DNA of 64,000 bases from Bacteroidales bacterium. GTDB lineage: Bacteria; Bacteroidota; Bacteroidia; Bacteroidales; Tenuifilaceae. Each line of letters opens with the position of its first letter. The first letter of the stretch is position 1. The stretch is taken from positions 1 to 64,000 of the forward strand of contig DSBV01000126.1 in NCBI GenBank assembly GCA_011045955.1. The letters run 5' to 3'. The position numbers and the translations under genes were made by a program. Positions 9,672 through 19,451 of the stretch are shown here, in pieces. The notes below the pieces were generated by a model. The model searched no databases and had not been told where the DNA came from. It saw only the letters and a list, made by a program, of their open reading frames with translations.

Positions 9672-11471
9672 ATGAAGGGTATCAGAAACATCGCAATAAT
9701 TGCGCACGTCGATCACGGTAAAACCACGCTGGTCGATAAAATGATTATACAAGGAAAACTGTTCAAGGATCACGACACACCTGGCGAGCTGATTTTGGAC
9801 AGTAACGATTTGGAGCGTGAGCGTGGCATAACCATTCTGGCCAAGAACGTGTCGGTAAACTACAAGGGCTACAAAATCAATATAATTGACACACCTGGCC
9901 ATAGCGATTTTGGAGGTGAGGTTGAGCGTGTTCTAAACATGGCCAATGGCGTTCTACTTCTTGTAGATGCCTTTGAAGGCACCATGCCCCAAACCCGTTT
10001 TGTTCTGCAAAAAGCCTTAGCCACAGGCTTAAAACCCATTTTGGTGATAAACAAGGTTGATAAGCCAAACTGTCGCCCCGAGGAGGTTCAGGAACAGGTT
10101 TACGAGCTGATGTTCAGCCTCGATGCCTCAGAGGAGCAGCTTGAATTCCCCACTATATACGGAAGCGCAAAACAGGGATGGATGAGCAATGACTGGCGTA
10201 AGCCATCGGCCGACATCATCCCGCTGCTTGATTGTATCATTGACTATGTGCCTGCTCCTAAACAGCTTAAAGGCACACCCCAGCTGCTTATTACCTCACT
10301 CGATTACTCAAGCTATGTTGGCCGTATAGCCATTGGCAAGCTGCACAGGGGAACCCTAAGGGCTGGCCAAAATGTTTCGTTAGCCAAGCGCAACGGCCAA
10401 GTAATTCGTACAAAGATCAAGGAACTACTGGTGTTCGAAGGTCTCGAACGCAAAAAGGTTGATGAGGTAAGTTCAGGCGATATTTGCGCACTTGTTGGCA
10501 TAGAAGGGTTTGACATTGGCGATACCGTAGCCGATTACGAAAACCCAGAACCACTTCCTACCATTGCCGTTGATGAGCCTACCATGAGCATGCTCTTCAC
10601 CATTAACAACTCACCATTTTTCGGTCGCGATGGGAAATACGTTACCTCGCGCCAGCTTAAGGACAGGCTGATGCAAGAACTTGAAAAAAATCTTGCCCTT
10701 AGAGTTGAGGGAACCGATTCGGCCGATTCCTTTACCGTTTACGGACGTGGAGTGCTTCACCTTTCAGTGCTTATTGAAACCATGCGTCGCGAAGGATACG
10801 AACTACAGGTTGGTCAGCCCAAGGTAATTATAAAGGAGATAGATGGTGTTAAGCATGAACCTATTGAGTACTTAACCATTGATGTACCTGAGGATTTATC
10901 GGGTAAGGCCATTGAACAGGTAACCCGCCGCAAGGGAATACTAATCTCCATGGATCGCCGCCACGACCGTGTTCATCTTGAGTTTGAGATACCCTCACGC
11001 GGCAATATTGGGCTCCGAAACATCATTCTTACGGCCACTGCCGGCGAAGCCATCATGGCTCACCGCTTTAAGGCATTTGAGCCCTACCGGGGCGAGATTG
11101 AAACCCGAACCAATGGTTCACTTATTGCCATGGAGAGCGGCACTGCTTATGCTTACGCCTTGGGCAAGCTACAGGACAGGGGCAGGTTCTTTATCGATGA
11201 GCATGAGGAGGTTTACACAGGCCAAGTGGTTGGCGAGAATAACCGCTCAGGCGATATTGTGGTTAACGTTACCAAGTCCAAAAAACTAACCAACATGCGT
11301 GCTTCGGGTTCCGACGAAAAAATCTTCTTAGCCCCACCCATCAGGTTTAGCCTTGAGGAGGCCCTTGAGTACATTCAGGAAGACGAATACGTTGAGATTA
11401 CCCCTAAAGCCATACGCCTACGGAAAATCTACCTCGACGAAAACGAGCGTAAACGTAGGGCTAAAGCATAG
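9672..11471 (+). CDS. typA: translational GTPase BipA/TypA
   Basis: [52 protein letters not shown] 9672 preferred over TTG 9651. Confidence 0.95.
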   Translation: MKGIRNIAIIAHVDHGKTTLVDKMIIQGKLFKDHDTPGELILDSNDLERERGITILAKNVSVNYKGYKINIIDTPGHSDFGGEVERVLNMANGVLLLVDAFEGTMPQTRFVLQKALATGLKPILVINKVDKPNCRPEEVQEQVYELMFSLDASEEQLEFPTIYGSAKQGWMSNDWRKPSADIIPLLDCIIDYVPAPKQLKGTPQLLITSLDYSSYVGRIAIGKLHRGTLRAGQNVSLAKRNGQVIRTKIKELLVFEGLERKKVDEVSSGDICALVGIEGFDIGDTVADYENPEPLPTIAVDEPTMSMLFTINNSPFFGRDGKYVTSRQLKDRLMQELEKNLALRVEGTDSADSFTVYGRGVLHLSVLIETMRREGYELQVGQPKVIIKEIDGVKHEPIEYLTIDVPEDLSGKAIEQVTRRKGILISMDRRHDRVHLEFEIPSRGNIGLRNIILTATAGEAIMAHRFKAFEPYRGEIETRTNGSLIAMESGTAYAYALGKLQDRGRFFIDEHEEVYTGQVVGENNRSGDIVVNVTKSKKLTNMRASGSDEKIFLAPPIRFSLEEALEYIQEDEYVEITPKAIRLRKIYLDENERKRRAKA

Positions 11472-11530
11472 CGTAACGGTACTTTTTTGATGAATATTTT
11501 TAACTTTTTTTGGGTTGATTTGATTTTTTA

Positions 11531-11538
11531 TAACTTTG
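11531..11538 (+). promoter_or_regulatory. Bacteroidetes-type -7 promoter element for DUF177-rpmF-plsX-fabH operon
   Basis: TAACTTTG, 20 nt before GTG 11559. Confidence 0.6.
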
Positions 11539-11558
11539 CACGTTGATTTTGTGAGAAA

Positions 11559-12089
11559 GTGGCAAGCATTTTAGGCGCATACTCAATTAGTTACAAGGGA
11601 CTTAAACTTGGTAAACACTCGTTTGATTTTGAAATAAACAACGATTTTTTTGCTGAGTTCCCTGAGGGTGAGGTTAAGGAAGGCACGCTCACAGCAAAAG
11701 TTATGATGAACAAGCAGAACAACCTGCTTGAATTTGACATAGTGATAAAAGGAAAGGTAAAGGTTACCTGCGATAGGTGCTTGGAACAATTTTTCCTGCC
11801 AATTGAGTACAAGGGTTTTCTGGTGGCAAAAATTGGAAATGAGGAAGTTGAGGACCAAGCCGATATAATCTTCCTAACCGAGGATGACCACGAGGTAAAC
11901 CTTGCCCAGTACCTGTACGAGAGCATTCACCTAAGCTTACCGCTTAAGCGGTATCATGGGTTAAAAGGATCCAGCATTGAGGATTGCGACCAGGAAATGC
12001 TAAAGTACATCAAGTTTGAAGACGACGACCAGGCTGAGATTGACCCTCGCTGGCAGGCTTTAAAGGATATGTTGAACAATAATAACTAA
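11559..12089 (+). CDS. DUF177 domain (YceD-like) protein
   Basis: KVTCDRCLEQFFLPIEYKGFLVAKI, immediately upstream of rpmF-plsX-fabH; GTG start. Confidence 0.85.
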   Translation: MASILGAYSISYKGLKLGKHSFDFEINNDFFAEFPEGEVKEGTLTAKVMMNKQNNLLEFDIVIKGKVKVTCDRCLEQFFLPIEYKGFLVAKIGNEEVEDQADIIFLTEDDHEVNLAQYLYESIHLSLPLKRYHGLKGSSIEDCDQEMLKYIKFEDDDQAEIDPRWQALKDMLNNNN

Positions 12090-12114
12090 GTTGGACTATA
12101 TAATTTGTTGAAAA

Positions 12115-12300
12115 ATGGCACATCCGAAATCACGTATCTCTAAGCAGAGAAGGAACAAGCGTAGAACTCACTACAAGGCCGAAGCTCCAACCCTTGCAAC
12201 ATGCTCCAATTGCGGGGCAGCAGTTGAGTATCACAGGGTTTGCCCTGAGTGCGGCTATTACCGTGGTAAGTTAGCAATCGAGAAGGCAGTTAACGCCTAA
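12115..12300 (+). CDS. rpmF: 50S ribosomal protein L32
   Basis: MAHPKSRISKQRRNKRRTHYKAE and zinc-binding CSNCG...CPECGYYRG. Confidence 0.97.
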   Translation: MAHPKSRISKQRRNKRRTHYKAEAPTLATCSNCGAAVEYHRVCPECGYYRGKLAIEKAVNA

Positions 12301-12327
12301 AAATGTATTTCATAAACCCCTGCATTG

Positions 12328-13272
12328 ATGATTAGAATTGGCGTTGATGCAATGGGCGGCGATTTTGCACCCGATGCTGTTGTATCGGGTGCAGTTTTAG
12401 CCCTCAAGCATCTTAATGCCGATGAGCGCATTGTGCTTTTCGGTGACCAGCAAAGGATTCTTGAAATCCTTGCCCGTGAAAATGCAAATCCTACCGATTT
12501 TGATATAGTTCACACCTCTGAGGTGATTGAAATGGGCGATCACCCATCGAAAGCTTTTGCCAAGAAAACCGATTCCAGCATAGGTAAAGGCTTTATGGCT
12601 TTGGCTGCCGGCAAAATAGATGGTTTTGCCAGTGCAGGCAACACCGGAGCCATGATGGTTGGCGCTTTTATGGTAATTAAGCAAATTCCTGGTGTTATAC
12701 GCCCCGGTATTGCTGGATTTATTCCTGTTTCCGATAGTAAACTTAATGTAATTCTCGATGTGGGTTTAAACCCTGATTGCCGCCCCGACGTGCTTTACCA
12801 GTATGGTAAGCTGGGTTCAATATATGCCCGGCAGGTACTTGGCATTGAGAACCCAAGGGTTGCCCTACTGAATATTGGCGAGGAGGAGGAGAAAGGCAAT
12901 CTGGTAACCAAAAGTGCCTATGAGATGATGAAGGGCTCAACCGACTATAACTTTGTTGGAAACGTTGAGGGTCATCACTTATTCCACGATAAAAAGACCG
13001 ATGTGGTAGTTTGCGATGGGTTTGTGGGTAACGTGGTACTCAAGGAGGCTGAGGCTTTCTACCACCTGCTTAAAAAATTCAGCCCCGAAAATAAGTTCAT
13101 TGAGCGATTTAACTCCGAGAACTACGGCGGTACGCCAGTGCTTGGAGTTAATAAACCCCTTATAATTGCCCATGGAGCATCGAGCCCCGTGGCTATAATG
13201 AATATGATTAAACAAACCCGCGAGGTTATAATAACAAACCTTTGCGAAAAAATTAAACAAGCATTTATGTAG
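12328..13272 (+). CDS. plsX: phosphate acyltransferase PlsX
   Basis: [22 protein letters not shown] and [11 protein letters not shown]. Confidence 0.95.
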   Translation: MIRIGVDAMGGDFAPDAVVSGAVLALKHLNADERIVLFGDQQRILEILARENANPTDFDIVHTSEVIEMGDHPSKAFAKKTDSSIGKGFMALAAGKIDGFASAGNTGAMMVGAFMVIKQIPGVIRPGIAGFIPVSDSKLNVILDVGLNPDCRPDVLYQYGKLGSIYARQVLGIENPRVALLNIGEEEEKGNLVTKSAYEMMKGSTDYNFVGNVEGHHLFHDKKTDVVVCDGFVGNVVLKEAEAFYHLLKKFSPENKFIERFNSENYGGTPVLGVNKPLIIAHGASSPVAIMNMIKQTREVIITNLCEKIKQAFM

Positions 13273-13274
13273 CT

Positions 13275-14282
13275 ATGGGAAAAATTACTGCCGCAATTAC
13301 TGGTGTTGGTGGATATGTTCCTGAATATATCCTCACCAACGAGGAGTTAAGTAGAATAGTCGATACCACCGATGAGTGGATTATGACCCGTATTGGTATT
13401 AAGGAGCGCCGAATACTGAAGGGCGAAGGGCTTGGAACTTCCGATATGGCAGTTCATGCCGTTAATGAGTTGCTCCGCAAAACCAACACCCACCCCGATG
13501 AGGTTGATATGCTTATTTGTGGCGTGGTTACCCCCGATATGCAATTCCCAGCAACCGCGAACATTATCAGCGATAAGTGCGGGATTAAGAATGCTTTTGG
13601 TTACGATATGAATGCTGGTTGTTCAAGCTTCCTGTATGCTCTGGTTACAGCATCAAAGTTTGTGGAGTCTGGTACGCATAAAAAGGTTGTGGTGGTTGGC
13701 GCCGACAAAATGTCGTCCATCACTGATTATACCGACCGCACCACCTGCCCTATCTTTGGTGACGGAGCTGGAGCTGTTCTGCTTGAGCCTAACTACGAAG
13801 GGTTTGGCGTTTTAGATGCCAAAATGCAGGTTGATGGGTCGGGCCGTAAACACCTGCATCAGGTAGCTGGCGGATCATGCTATCCCGCCTCGTTCGAAAC
13901 CGTAGCCAAGCGCCAGCACTTCATTTACCAGGAAGGGCAACCCGTGTTCAAAGCTGCCATTTCCAACATGGCCGACGTGTCGGTTGAGATGATGGAGCGC
14001 AACAATATCAAGCCTGAGGATTTGGCTTGGCTTGTTCCCCACCAGGCAAACATGCGAATTATTGAAGCAACTGCAAATCGCATGGGAATTGACAAGGATA
14101 AGGTGATGATTAATATTCAGCGCTACGGTAACACAACCAGCGCCACCATTCCGCTATGCCTCTGGGAGTGGGAATCGAAACTTCGTAAGGGCGATAATAT
14201 TATTATTGCAACCTTTGGAGCAGGGTTTACCTGGGGTGCAGCTTATGTGAAATGGGCATATGATAGCAATAAAATCGCTTAG
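13275..14282 (+). CDS. fabH: beta-ketoacyl-ACP synthase III
   Basis: Active-site [40 protein letters not shown]. Confidence 0.95.
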   Translation: MGKITAAITGVGGYVPEYILTNEELSRIVDTTDEWIMTRIGIKERRILKGEGLGTSDMAVHAVNELLRKTNTHPDEVDMLICGVVTPDMQFPATANIISDKCGIKNAFGYDMNAGCSSFLYALVTASKFVESGTHKKVVVVGADKMSSITDYTDRTTCPIFGDGAGAVLLEPNYEGFGVLDAKMQVDGSGRKHLHQVAGGSCYPASFETVAKRQHFIYQEGQPVFKAAISNMADVSVEMMERNNIKPEDLAWLVPHQANMRIIEATANRMGIDKDKVMINIQRYGNTTSATIPLCLWEWESKLRKGDNIIIATFGAGFTWGAAYVKWAYDSNKIA

Positions 14283-14300
14283 TAAAATATTTTTTCCAAC

Positions 14301-14329
14301 AAAAAGCCAGGTTTAGCCCGGCTTTTTTA
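14301..14329. terminator. intrinsic terminator downstream of fabH
   Basis: AAAAAGCC...GGCTTTTTT inverted repeat followed by T-rich tract. Confidence 0.7.
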
Positions 14330-14352
14330 TTATTTGGTGTTATAGTCTAACA

Positions 14353-14879
14353 TTACTGATGCAGTATTTCCTGAAGTTTTCGGGTTTTATCAATTACATC
14401 ATCTGTTAAACGATGGACCGAAGTGGTAGCGCCAGATATTGCATCAATTTCGTTGCCTACCGTCAGCGTTTTTTCCCATTTTAGCCAACAAATTGATTTA
14501 ACCAACTCTTTAGGGTGATTTCCTGGCCGTAAGTGGCCTCAAAGTTATAAATTTGAATTAAGAGAATTTTACCCGACTTGTCGAAAAGGATAAAGTAATC
14601 AAAGTACTCTGACCCAACTACATTACGCATATCATCCGAAGCCTTGCAACCTTCGGTTCTACATGTAAATACCCTTCCTACATAGGAAAACGAAACCGGG
14701 TTAGCATTGGTATAGGTGAAGAATTTACCTGTTATATAGGCCGTTACCTCCTTGGCAGTGGGCGTTTGACTCCCGCTAATTCTCTTAGCCTCCCTACTAA
14801 GCTGTTTGGGCTCAAAGTTGATTTCAGAACCAACCTGCAAGTCCAATAAAACCGCCAAAAATGCCATCAAAAGTTTCAT
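14353..14879 (-). pseudogene. frameshifted FMN-binding domain protein
   Basis: The ORF at 14481-14879 ends ...TLKSWLNQFVG*. The adjacent frame continues KWEKTLTVGNEIDAISGATTSVHRLTDDVIDKTRKLQEILHQ*, which contains the FMN-binding DAISGATTS motif. Confidence 0.8.
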
Positions 14880-14888
14880 ACAGCAAGA

Positions 14889-16094
14889 TTAAAAATTCAC
14901 TCCGATACCCGCTTTAAATGTCTTGCTAAAGGAATTTTCGGCTTTGGATTTATAGAACTGTAAATCGGCCTTAAGCACTACTCCTCTTTCTAAAGCGTAG
15001 GTCAAGCCTGTGGTGATGATAGTATTACTATAGCCTTGATTTGTTACAACTGGTTCCTCAACTGAATGGTGAGTGTTTTAAGCCTCATAACGAATAAAGA
15101 GCATTAAGCTTTGCTTAGTGTCAGCCAACAAGTGAAATATATCATAACCAACCTCAACATAGGAACCGAGCATAGCGCTTCCTAAATCGTTAAATTTGGT
15201 ACCAGTCTTGGTAAATACATTATACTCATTGGTATTAGAAAGTGAAATGTAGTAAAGTTGGCCTGTAAACTTAACGCCTTTGAAATTGTAAAGAGTATCT
15301 AAACCAACCATTGATATTCCAACAACTGATGAGTCGGCCTTTTGGATTTTTGCGAGGCTATCCTTACTGAGGTTCGAGAAAAGTTTACTATTCGATTTTC
15401 CAAAATAGCCCGATAATCCAAGATTAAGATTTCTAACCCCATAAAACTCCAATTTACCAGTAAATGCAGGCTGGTTCATGTATGCCTTTGAGGCTTTTCG
15501 ACGGCCCTCCCTAAGTCCCTTACTACCGGAAAACATGGCATTGGTTCCATCGTAACCGTTTAATCCGTTTACTACATAGAGCTGATACCGGGTTTTGGCC
15601 CGAGAAATATTCCCCTGAAAGCCTAGCCCTACCTCGCGCCAGGTTGTAGGCGCAATCTTATTATCGATAATCGGACGTTCAACCCGATTAAAAGCGGTTG
15701 ACTCATGGTACTCGTTAATAATACCCATTGGCATTAGTAATACTCCAGCTCTAAAATTTGCGTACTTGTTTATCCTATGCTGAATAAACATCTGCTCAAC
15801 CCAAACCTCCCTTGCATACTCAATTTCAACCTCGGTCACAAACTGGGTTTTGCTAGAAAAATTATACCCAAAGAATAGAACCATGCGGTGGACATCGAGC
15901 GTACCAAGGGTGTGGATGTTGCTCTTTAACGGTTGATTGTAGTGAACCTCGCCATATCACCCAATTTGAAGACCCGGTTTACTGCTCATTAGTACTTGAG
16001 CAGTATTTTGCTGCTGATAGGGAATGGTATCGGTTTGGGCCTTAAGACCAAACGAAATCAAAAGAAAACCAAATACATACAAAACTCTTTTCAT
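14889..16094 (-). pseudogene. porin-like outer membrane beta-barrel protein with two in-frame stop codons
   Basis: One frame reads MKRVLYVFGFLLISFGLKAQTDTIPYQQ...LQIG*YGEVHYNQPLKSNIHTLGTLDVHRMVLFFGYNFSS...SLMLFIRYEA*NTHHSVEEPVVTNQGYSNTIITTGLTYALERGVVLKADLQFYKSK...GIGVNF*. TGA at 15957-15959 and TAA at 15078-15080. Confidence 0.8.
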
Positions 16095-16460
16095 AACGGT
16101 ATTATTGATTAATTGTTTTCGCTGTAATTTATTTAGAGTAATTCTATTTTGTGTAAGAATTGTATTGCTTTTATCAATCTGCGCTATTTAGAATAGTGAC
16201 TCCAATAACATTCTGATCTTGCTAAATGATAACGTTCTAAGTGTAAAGTAATCAGGAGGTTTTGTTTGTGTTCTAATGTTTTAACTATCAACTAAACAAA
16301 TAACACAGCGTTACACAGTGAAAATCAATATTATCTGCGAAATCTGCGTTCCATTCCAGATCACGAAATACTATTCCTGTCATTCCGAGCCCGATATATC
16401 GGGATAAACTAAGTTTTATTTGATATTTAAAGGGGTAAAGCTTTGGCTATTACATCTCTT

Positions 16461-16740
16461 TAGCGCGCGTCTCCAGACGCGTGCGTTCACTCTACTAATC
16501 GCCCTGTAGGGGCAAATCAAGTTAGCACAAGGTTTTAACCCTGGGTATTGTAGTATTCCATGTATTTGGCAATGCACGAATTGGATAAACCAAAGAGCCA
16601 GAATGAATCGTTGCTTCGCAAAAGGGAAAGTATGGCAAAGAGCGATTTTAGGGAAAATCATTCGAAAAGGGAATAAGGCTTGAAGGCACAAAGAGATGTT
16701 TCGGCTTGAGTCAATCCCGATATATCGTTAGCTCAGCATA
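16461..16740. repeat. multi-hairpin intergenic element, copy 1 (divergent)
   Basis: CGCGTCTCCAGACGCG, GCCCTGTAGGGGC and AAGGTTTTAACCCTGGG, then ...GATAAACCAAAGAGCCAGAATGAATCGTTGCTTCGCAAAAGG..., ending with CCCGATATATCG and CTCAGCAT. Related to 50699-50946 and 51041-51303. Confidence 0.75.
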
Positions 16741-16909
16741 ACAGAGAGATGTTTCAGCGGGGTTTATCCCGACAAATCAGGATTCAATGTGACAAATATC
16801 ACTAACCAAACGATATTGATAATGTATTCTGGGATGGAGACTATTCGATATTCGATAACTTAAGGGGTTATACATTATTACCCCTTTATGAATGATGTAG
16901 CTAAAAATT

Positions 16910-19267
16910 CTATTTCTGCCTAAAAATACCAAGTACCCCAATTATACTTCCAGCGTCAGAGGTTAATGGGTATAAGCTTACTGAGCCTTTCATTTCCTGA
17001 CTGTTGGCAAAGGTGAGTAAAATCTTGCGGTTAACTACCGGGCTTTTCCTGCGGGCAACATCCTCGGTTAAATCCCAAAGTTTACGAGCAGTATCCTCTG
17101 GCAGGAGGTCAAATTCATTCAACCCAATTGCCTCCTCGACTGAGGTTATGCCAAGCAGCTGAACCAGTGAATTGCTAATCCGGCGGTAGCGGCCATCGGC
17201 ATCCTTCTGGAAAATTAAATCGCTAGAGTTGAGCAAAAGGCTTTCGAGTATGGTTTTATCTTCGCGGAGCTGAGCCTGGATGGCATCCTGTTCATGGCGT
17301 TTACGCTCCATCTGCTCCTGGGTGGCGTGGAGCTCCTCCATGTTCTGGCGCATTTCTTCCTCCTGTGCGCGCATTTCTTCAGCTTGCTGTTGGGTTTGGG
17401 ATAATAGCTGAGCTGTACGCATGTTTATTTTAACGCTTGCAAGGGTTGCGGCAATGCTAGCAGCTAACTTCTCAATAAAATCTACTTGATATTCCTGGTA
17501 TGGTGTAAAGGTTGCAAGTTCAACCACACCCTGAACAATATCGTTAGCAATTAGGGGAACAATAAGAACGCATCGCGGATTTTCCTCGCCCAGTCCTGAG
17601 GTTATCTTTATATAATCGCGCGGAACATCAACCATAAAAATTGTTTTCTTCTCAACGTAGCATCGCCCAACGAGCCCCTCGTTTGGCAGAATAGTTTTTT
17701 CCATCAACTTTCGGCGGTTATACGCGTAGCATGCAGTCATTTCAAGAACTGGATTGTTGGGGTCGTTCTCGCTTACAATAAACATACCCCCCTGAATTGA
17801 GCCGGTGTAACTTACCAGATTCTTAATAATCAGATAGGAAAGCTCGGTGATATTGTCGTTATGCTGACGGAGAACTTCACCGAAAAGCGCCATGCCTTGG
17901 GTAGCCCATATTTGCTGTTGTTCTTCTTCCTTGCGTTTTTCCTCTAGCTCACGCGCCTTAATTAAGCTCCTTTGCATCTCCGTTAATGCTTTACCTAGCT
18001 TGTCCTTCTCGCTAAGCAGTTTGAATTCGGTATCGAGTTTTCCCTCACCAATTTCGCGGGCAAATTGTTCGGTATAGTTTAATCCGTCAATTAGCTTGTT
18101 AGCCGAGTGCGACATCTCCTCCAGCTCATCGCCTGTATGCAGATATATCTTTTTATTAATATCTATATCGCCCTGAGCTATACTGTTAAGTAACTCAGTG
18201 GTGCGCTTTATGGGTTTTGAAATTCGAGCTGATATATACCAAATGGCCAAAGCTTGTAATATAATACCCAATATAAAAACAAGAATTGTGAAAAATACTG
18301 ACCTGCGGGCATCTTTAACAATCTCCGTCATGGGAATGGAAAGTATAAGCCCCCATGCGTTGGGCGATTCGCCTGGCTGCAAAATGCTTATTATATTTAG
18401 GTATTCCATCCCTGTGTTGTTAGAGAAAAAGAAATGGTTTTGCTTATCTTTTACCTTTTGGGTAAGGTTAAACCTGGACTCTAGCTCAGGGTAAATATTT
18501 GTAAAGTATTCCTTAGCATTTTCAGGGTTTGAATCGGCAATTATACGGCCATCGCCTGCAATTAGGCTTACATTTGTACCCGGGTAGGGTTTAATTTTTT
18601 CAATATCGGCTTGGAACTTTTCCAATGAGATATCAACGCCTCCGAGTCCAGCAAATTTACCATTTACCCTAATCGGCACGCTTAAGCTGGTTGCCAGCAC
18701 TTCTTTACCACCAAACTCAAAGGTGTACGGATCGAGCAGCATCTCACAGTTGCAGATTTTTGATGCGTAGTAGTTGCTGGTTACAATATCACCTGTAATG
18801 TTTTTATGCTCAATATCAATGCCTATCTGTCCGTTGCTCAGGTATGCAGTTACAGAGCGCCTACCGTAGTTCTTTGTATAATCAGGGCGGAACGCAAAGT
18901 ATTCCACTGTGTACCATATTGTTAAGTATCGAGGGTTATTTGATACCTGATTCCGTAAGATATTGAAAAATATGGAATCGAGAGTAACAGTGTCGAATCT
19001 GGGGTAGATGTAAAGGGCGTGCGCCAGGGCCCTTGAAAACCCCATATCCAAATCGAGTTCCGATTTTAAACGGAAAGCCGATTTTTGGGCTTCGGCCTGT
19101 GCTATCTTTATGGCATTATCGCGAGCAATACTGTTCACCCTTATGCTTATGAATGAACCAATTACAATCATTATTGCTACCGAGGTGGTTAAAACCCATA
19201 GCAGAAGCTTGGCGCCAATCCGCATCCTTATTTTGTCGGTACTAATGTTTAATTTTCCAATTCTCAT
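16910..19267 (-). CDS. sensory protein: extracellular sensor, HAMP, GAF and PAS regions with no recognisable kinase or cyclase output domain
   Basis: N-terminal TM and ~250-aa periplasmic region, second TM, HAMP-like ARISKPIKRTTELLNSIAQGDID, GAF-like region, coiled coil QQQAEEMRAQEEEMRQNMEELHATQEQM, and C-terminal PAS-like DLIFQKDADGRYRRISNS. ATG 19267 preferred. Confidence 0.8.
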   Translation of the reverse strand: MRIGKLNISTDKIRMRIGAKLLLWVLTTSVAIMIVIGSFISIRVNSIARDNAIKIAQAEAQKSAFRLKSELDLDMGFSRALAHALYIYPRFDTVTLDSIFFNILRNQVSNNPRYLTIWYTVEYFAFRPDYTKNYGRRSVTAYLSNGQIGIDIEHKNITGDIVTSNYYASKICNCEMLLDPYTFEFGGKEVLATSLSVPIRVNGKFAGLGGVDISLEKFQADIEKIKPYPGTNVSLIAGDGRIIADSNPENAKEYFTNIYPELESRFNLTQKVKDKQNHFFFSNNTGMEYLNIISILQPGESPNAWGLILSIPMTEIVKDARRSVFFTILVFILGIILQALAIWYISARISKPIKRTTELLNSIAQGDIDINKKIYLHTGDELEEMSHSANKLIDGLNYTEQFAREIGEGKLDTEFKLLSEKDKLGKALTEMQRSLIKARELEEKRKEEEQQQIWATQGMALFGEVLRQHNDNITELSYLIIKNLVSYTGSIQGGMFIVSENDPNNPVLEMTACYAYNRRKLMEKTILPNEGLVGRCYVEKKTIFMVDVPRDYIKITSGLGEENPRCVLIVPLIANDIVQGVVELATFTPYQEYQVDFIEKLAASIAATLASVKINMRTAQLLSQTQQQAEEMRAQEEEMRQNMEELHATQEQMERKRHEQDAIQAQLREDKTILESLLLNSSDLIFQKDADGRYRRISNSLVQLLGITSVEEAIGLNEFDLLPEDTARKLWDLTEDVARRKSPVVNRKILLTFANSQEMKGSVSLYPLTSDAGSIIGVLGIFRQK

Positions 19268-19451
19268 GTTACCAGTATGTTTTACGGTTACAATTTTAAT
19301 GGTAAAACCGCACAATCGTTTGCAATGGTTAAAAATACGAAAATGTTTTAGCACAATACAATTTTTTCAAAATTTCGTAATAGTTCACCGGTAAAAAATT
19401 AGCCCATCAATTTTTTTTGGTAAATTGCTCCAGGTTGAACAGGTCAGCACC

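Noticed and set aside
16416-16691. Minus-strand ORF (FAKQRFILALWFIQFVHCQIHG...QYPGLKPCANLICPYRA...) that resembles ORFs 50711-50983 and 50980-51189
   Set aside because: The peptide similarity follows directly from the DNA similarity of the multi-hairpin repeat, and the palindromes are translated. There is no RBS or promoter support, and the N-termini differ. A dN/dS test on more copies could overturn this.
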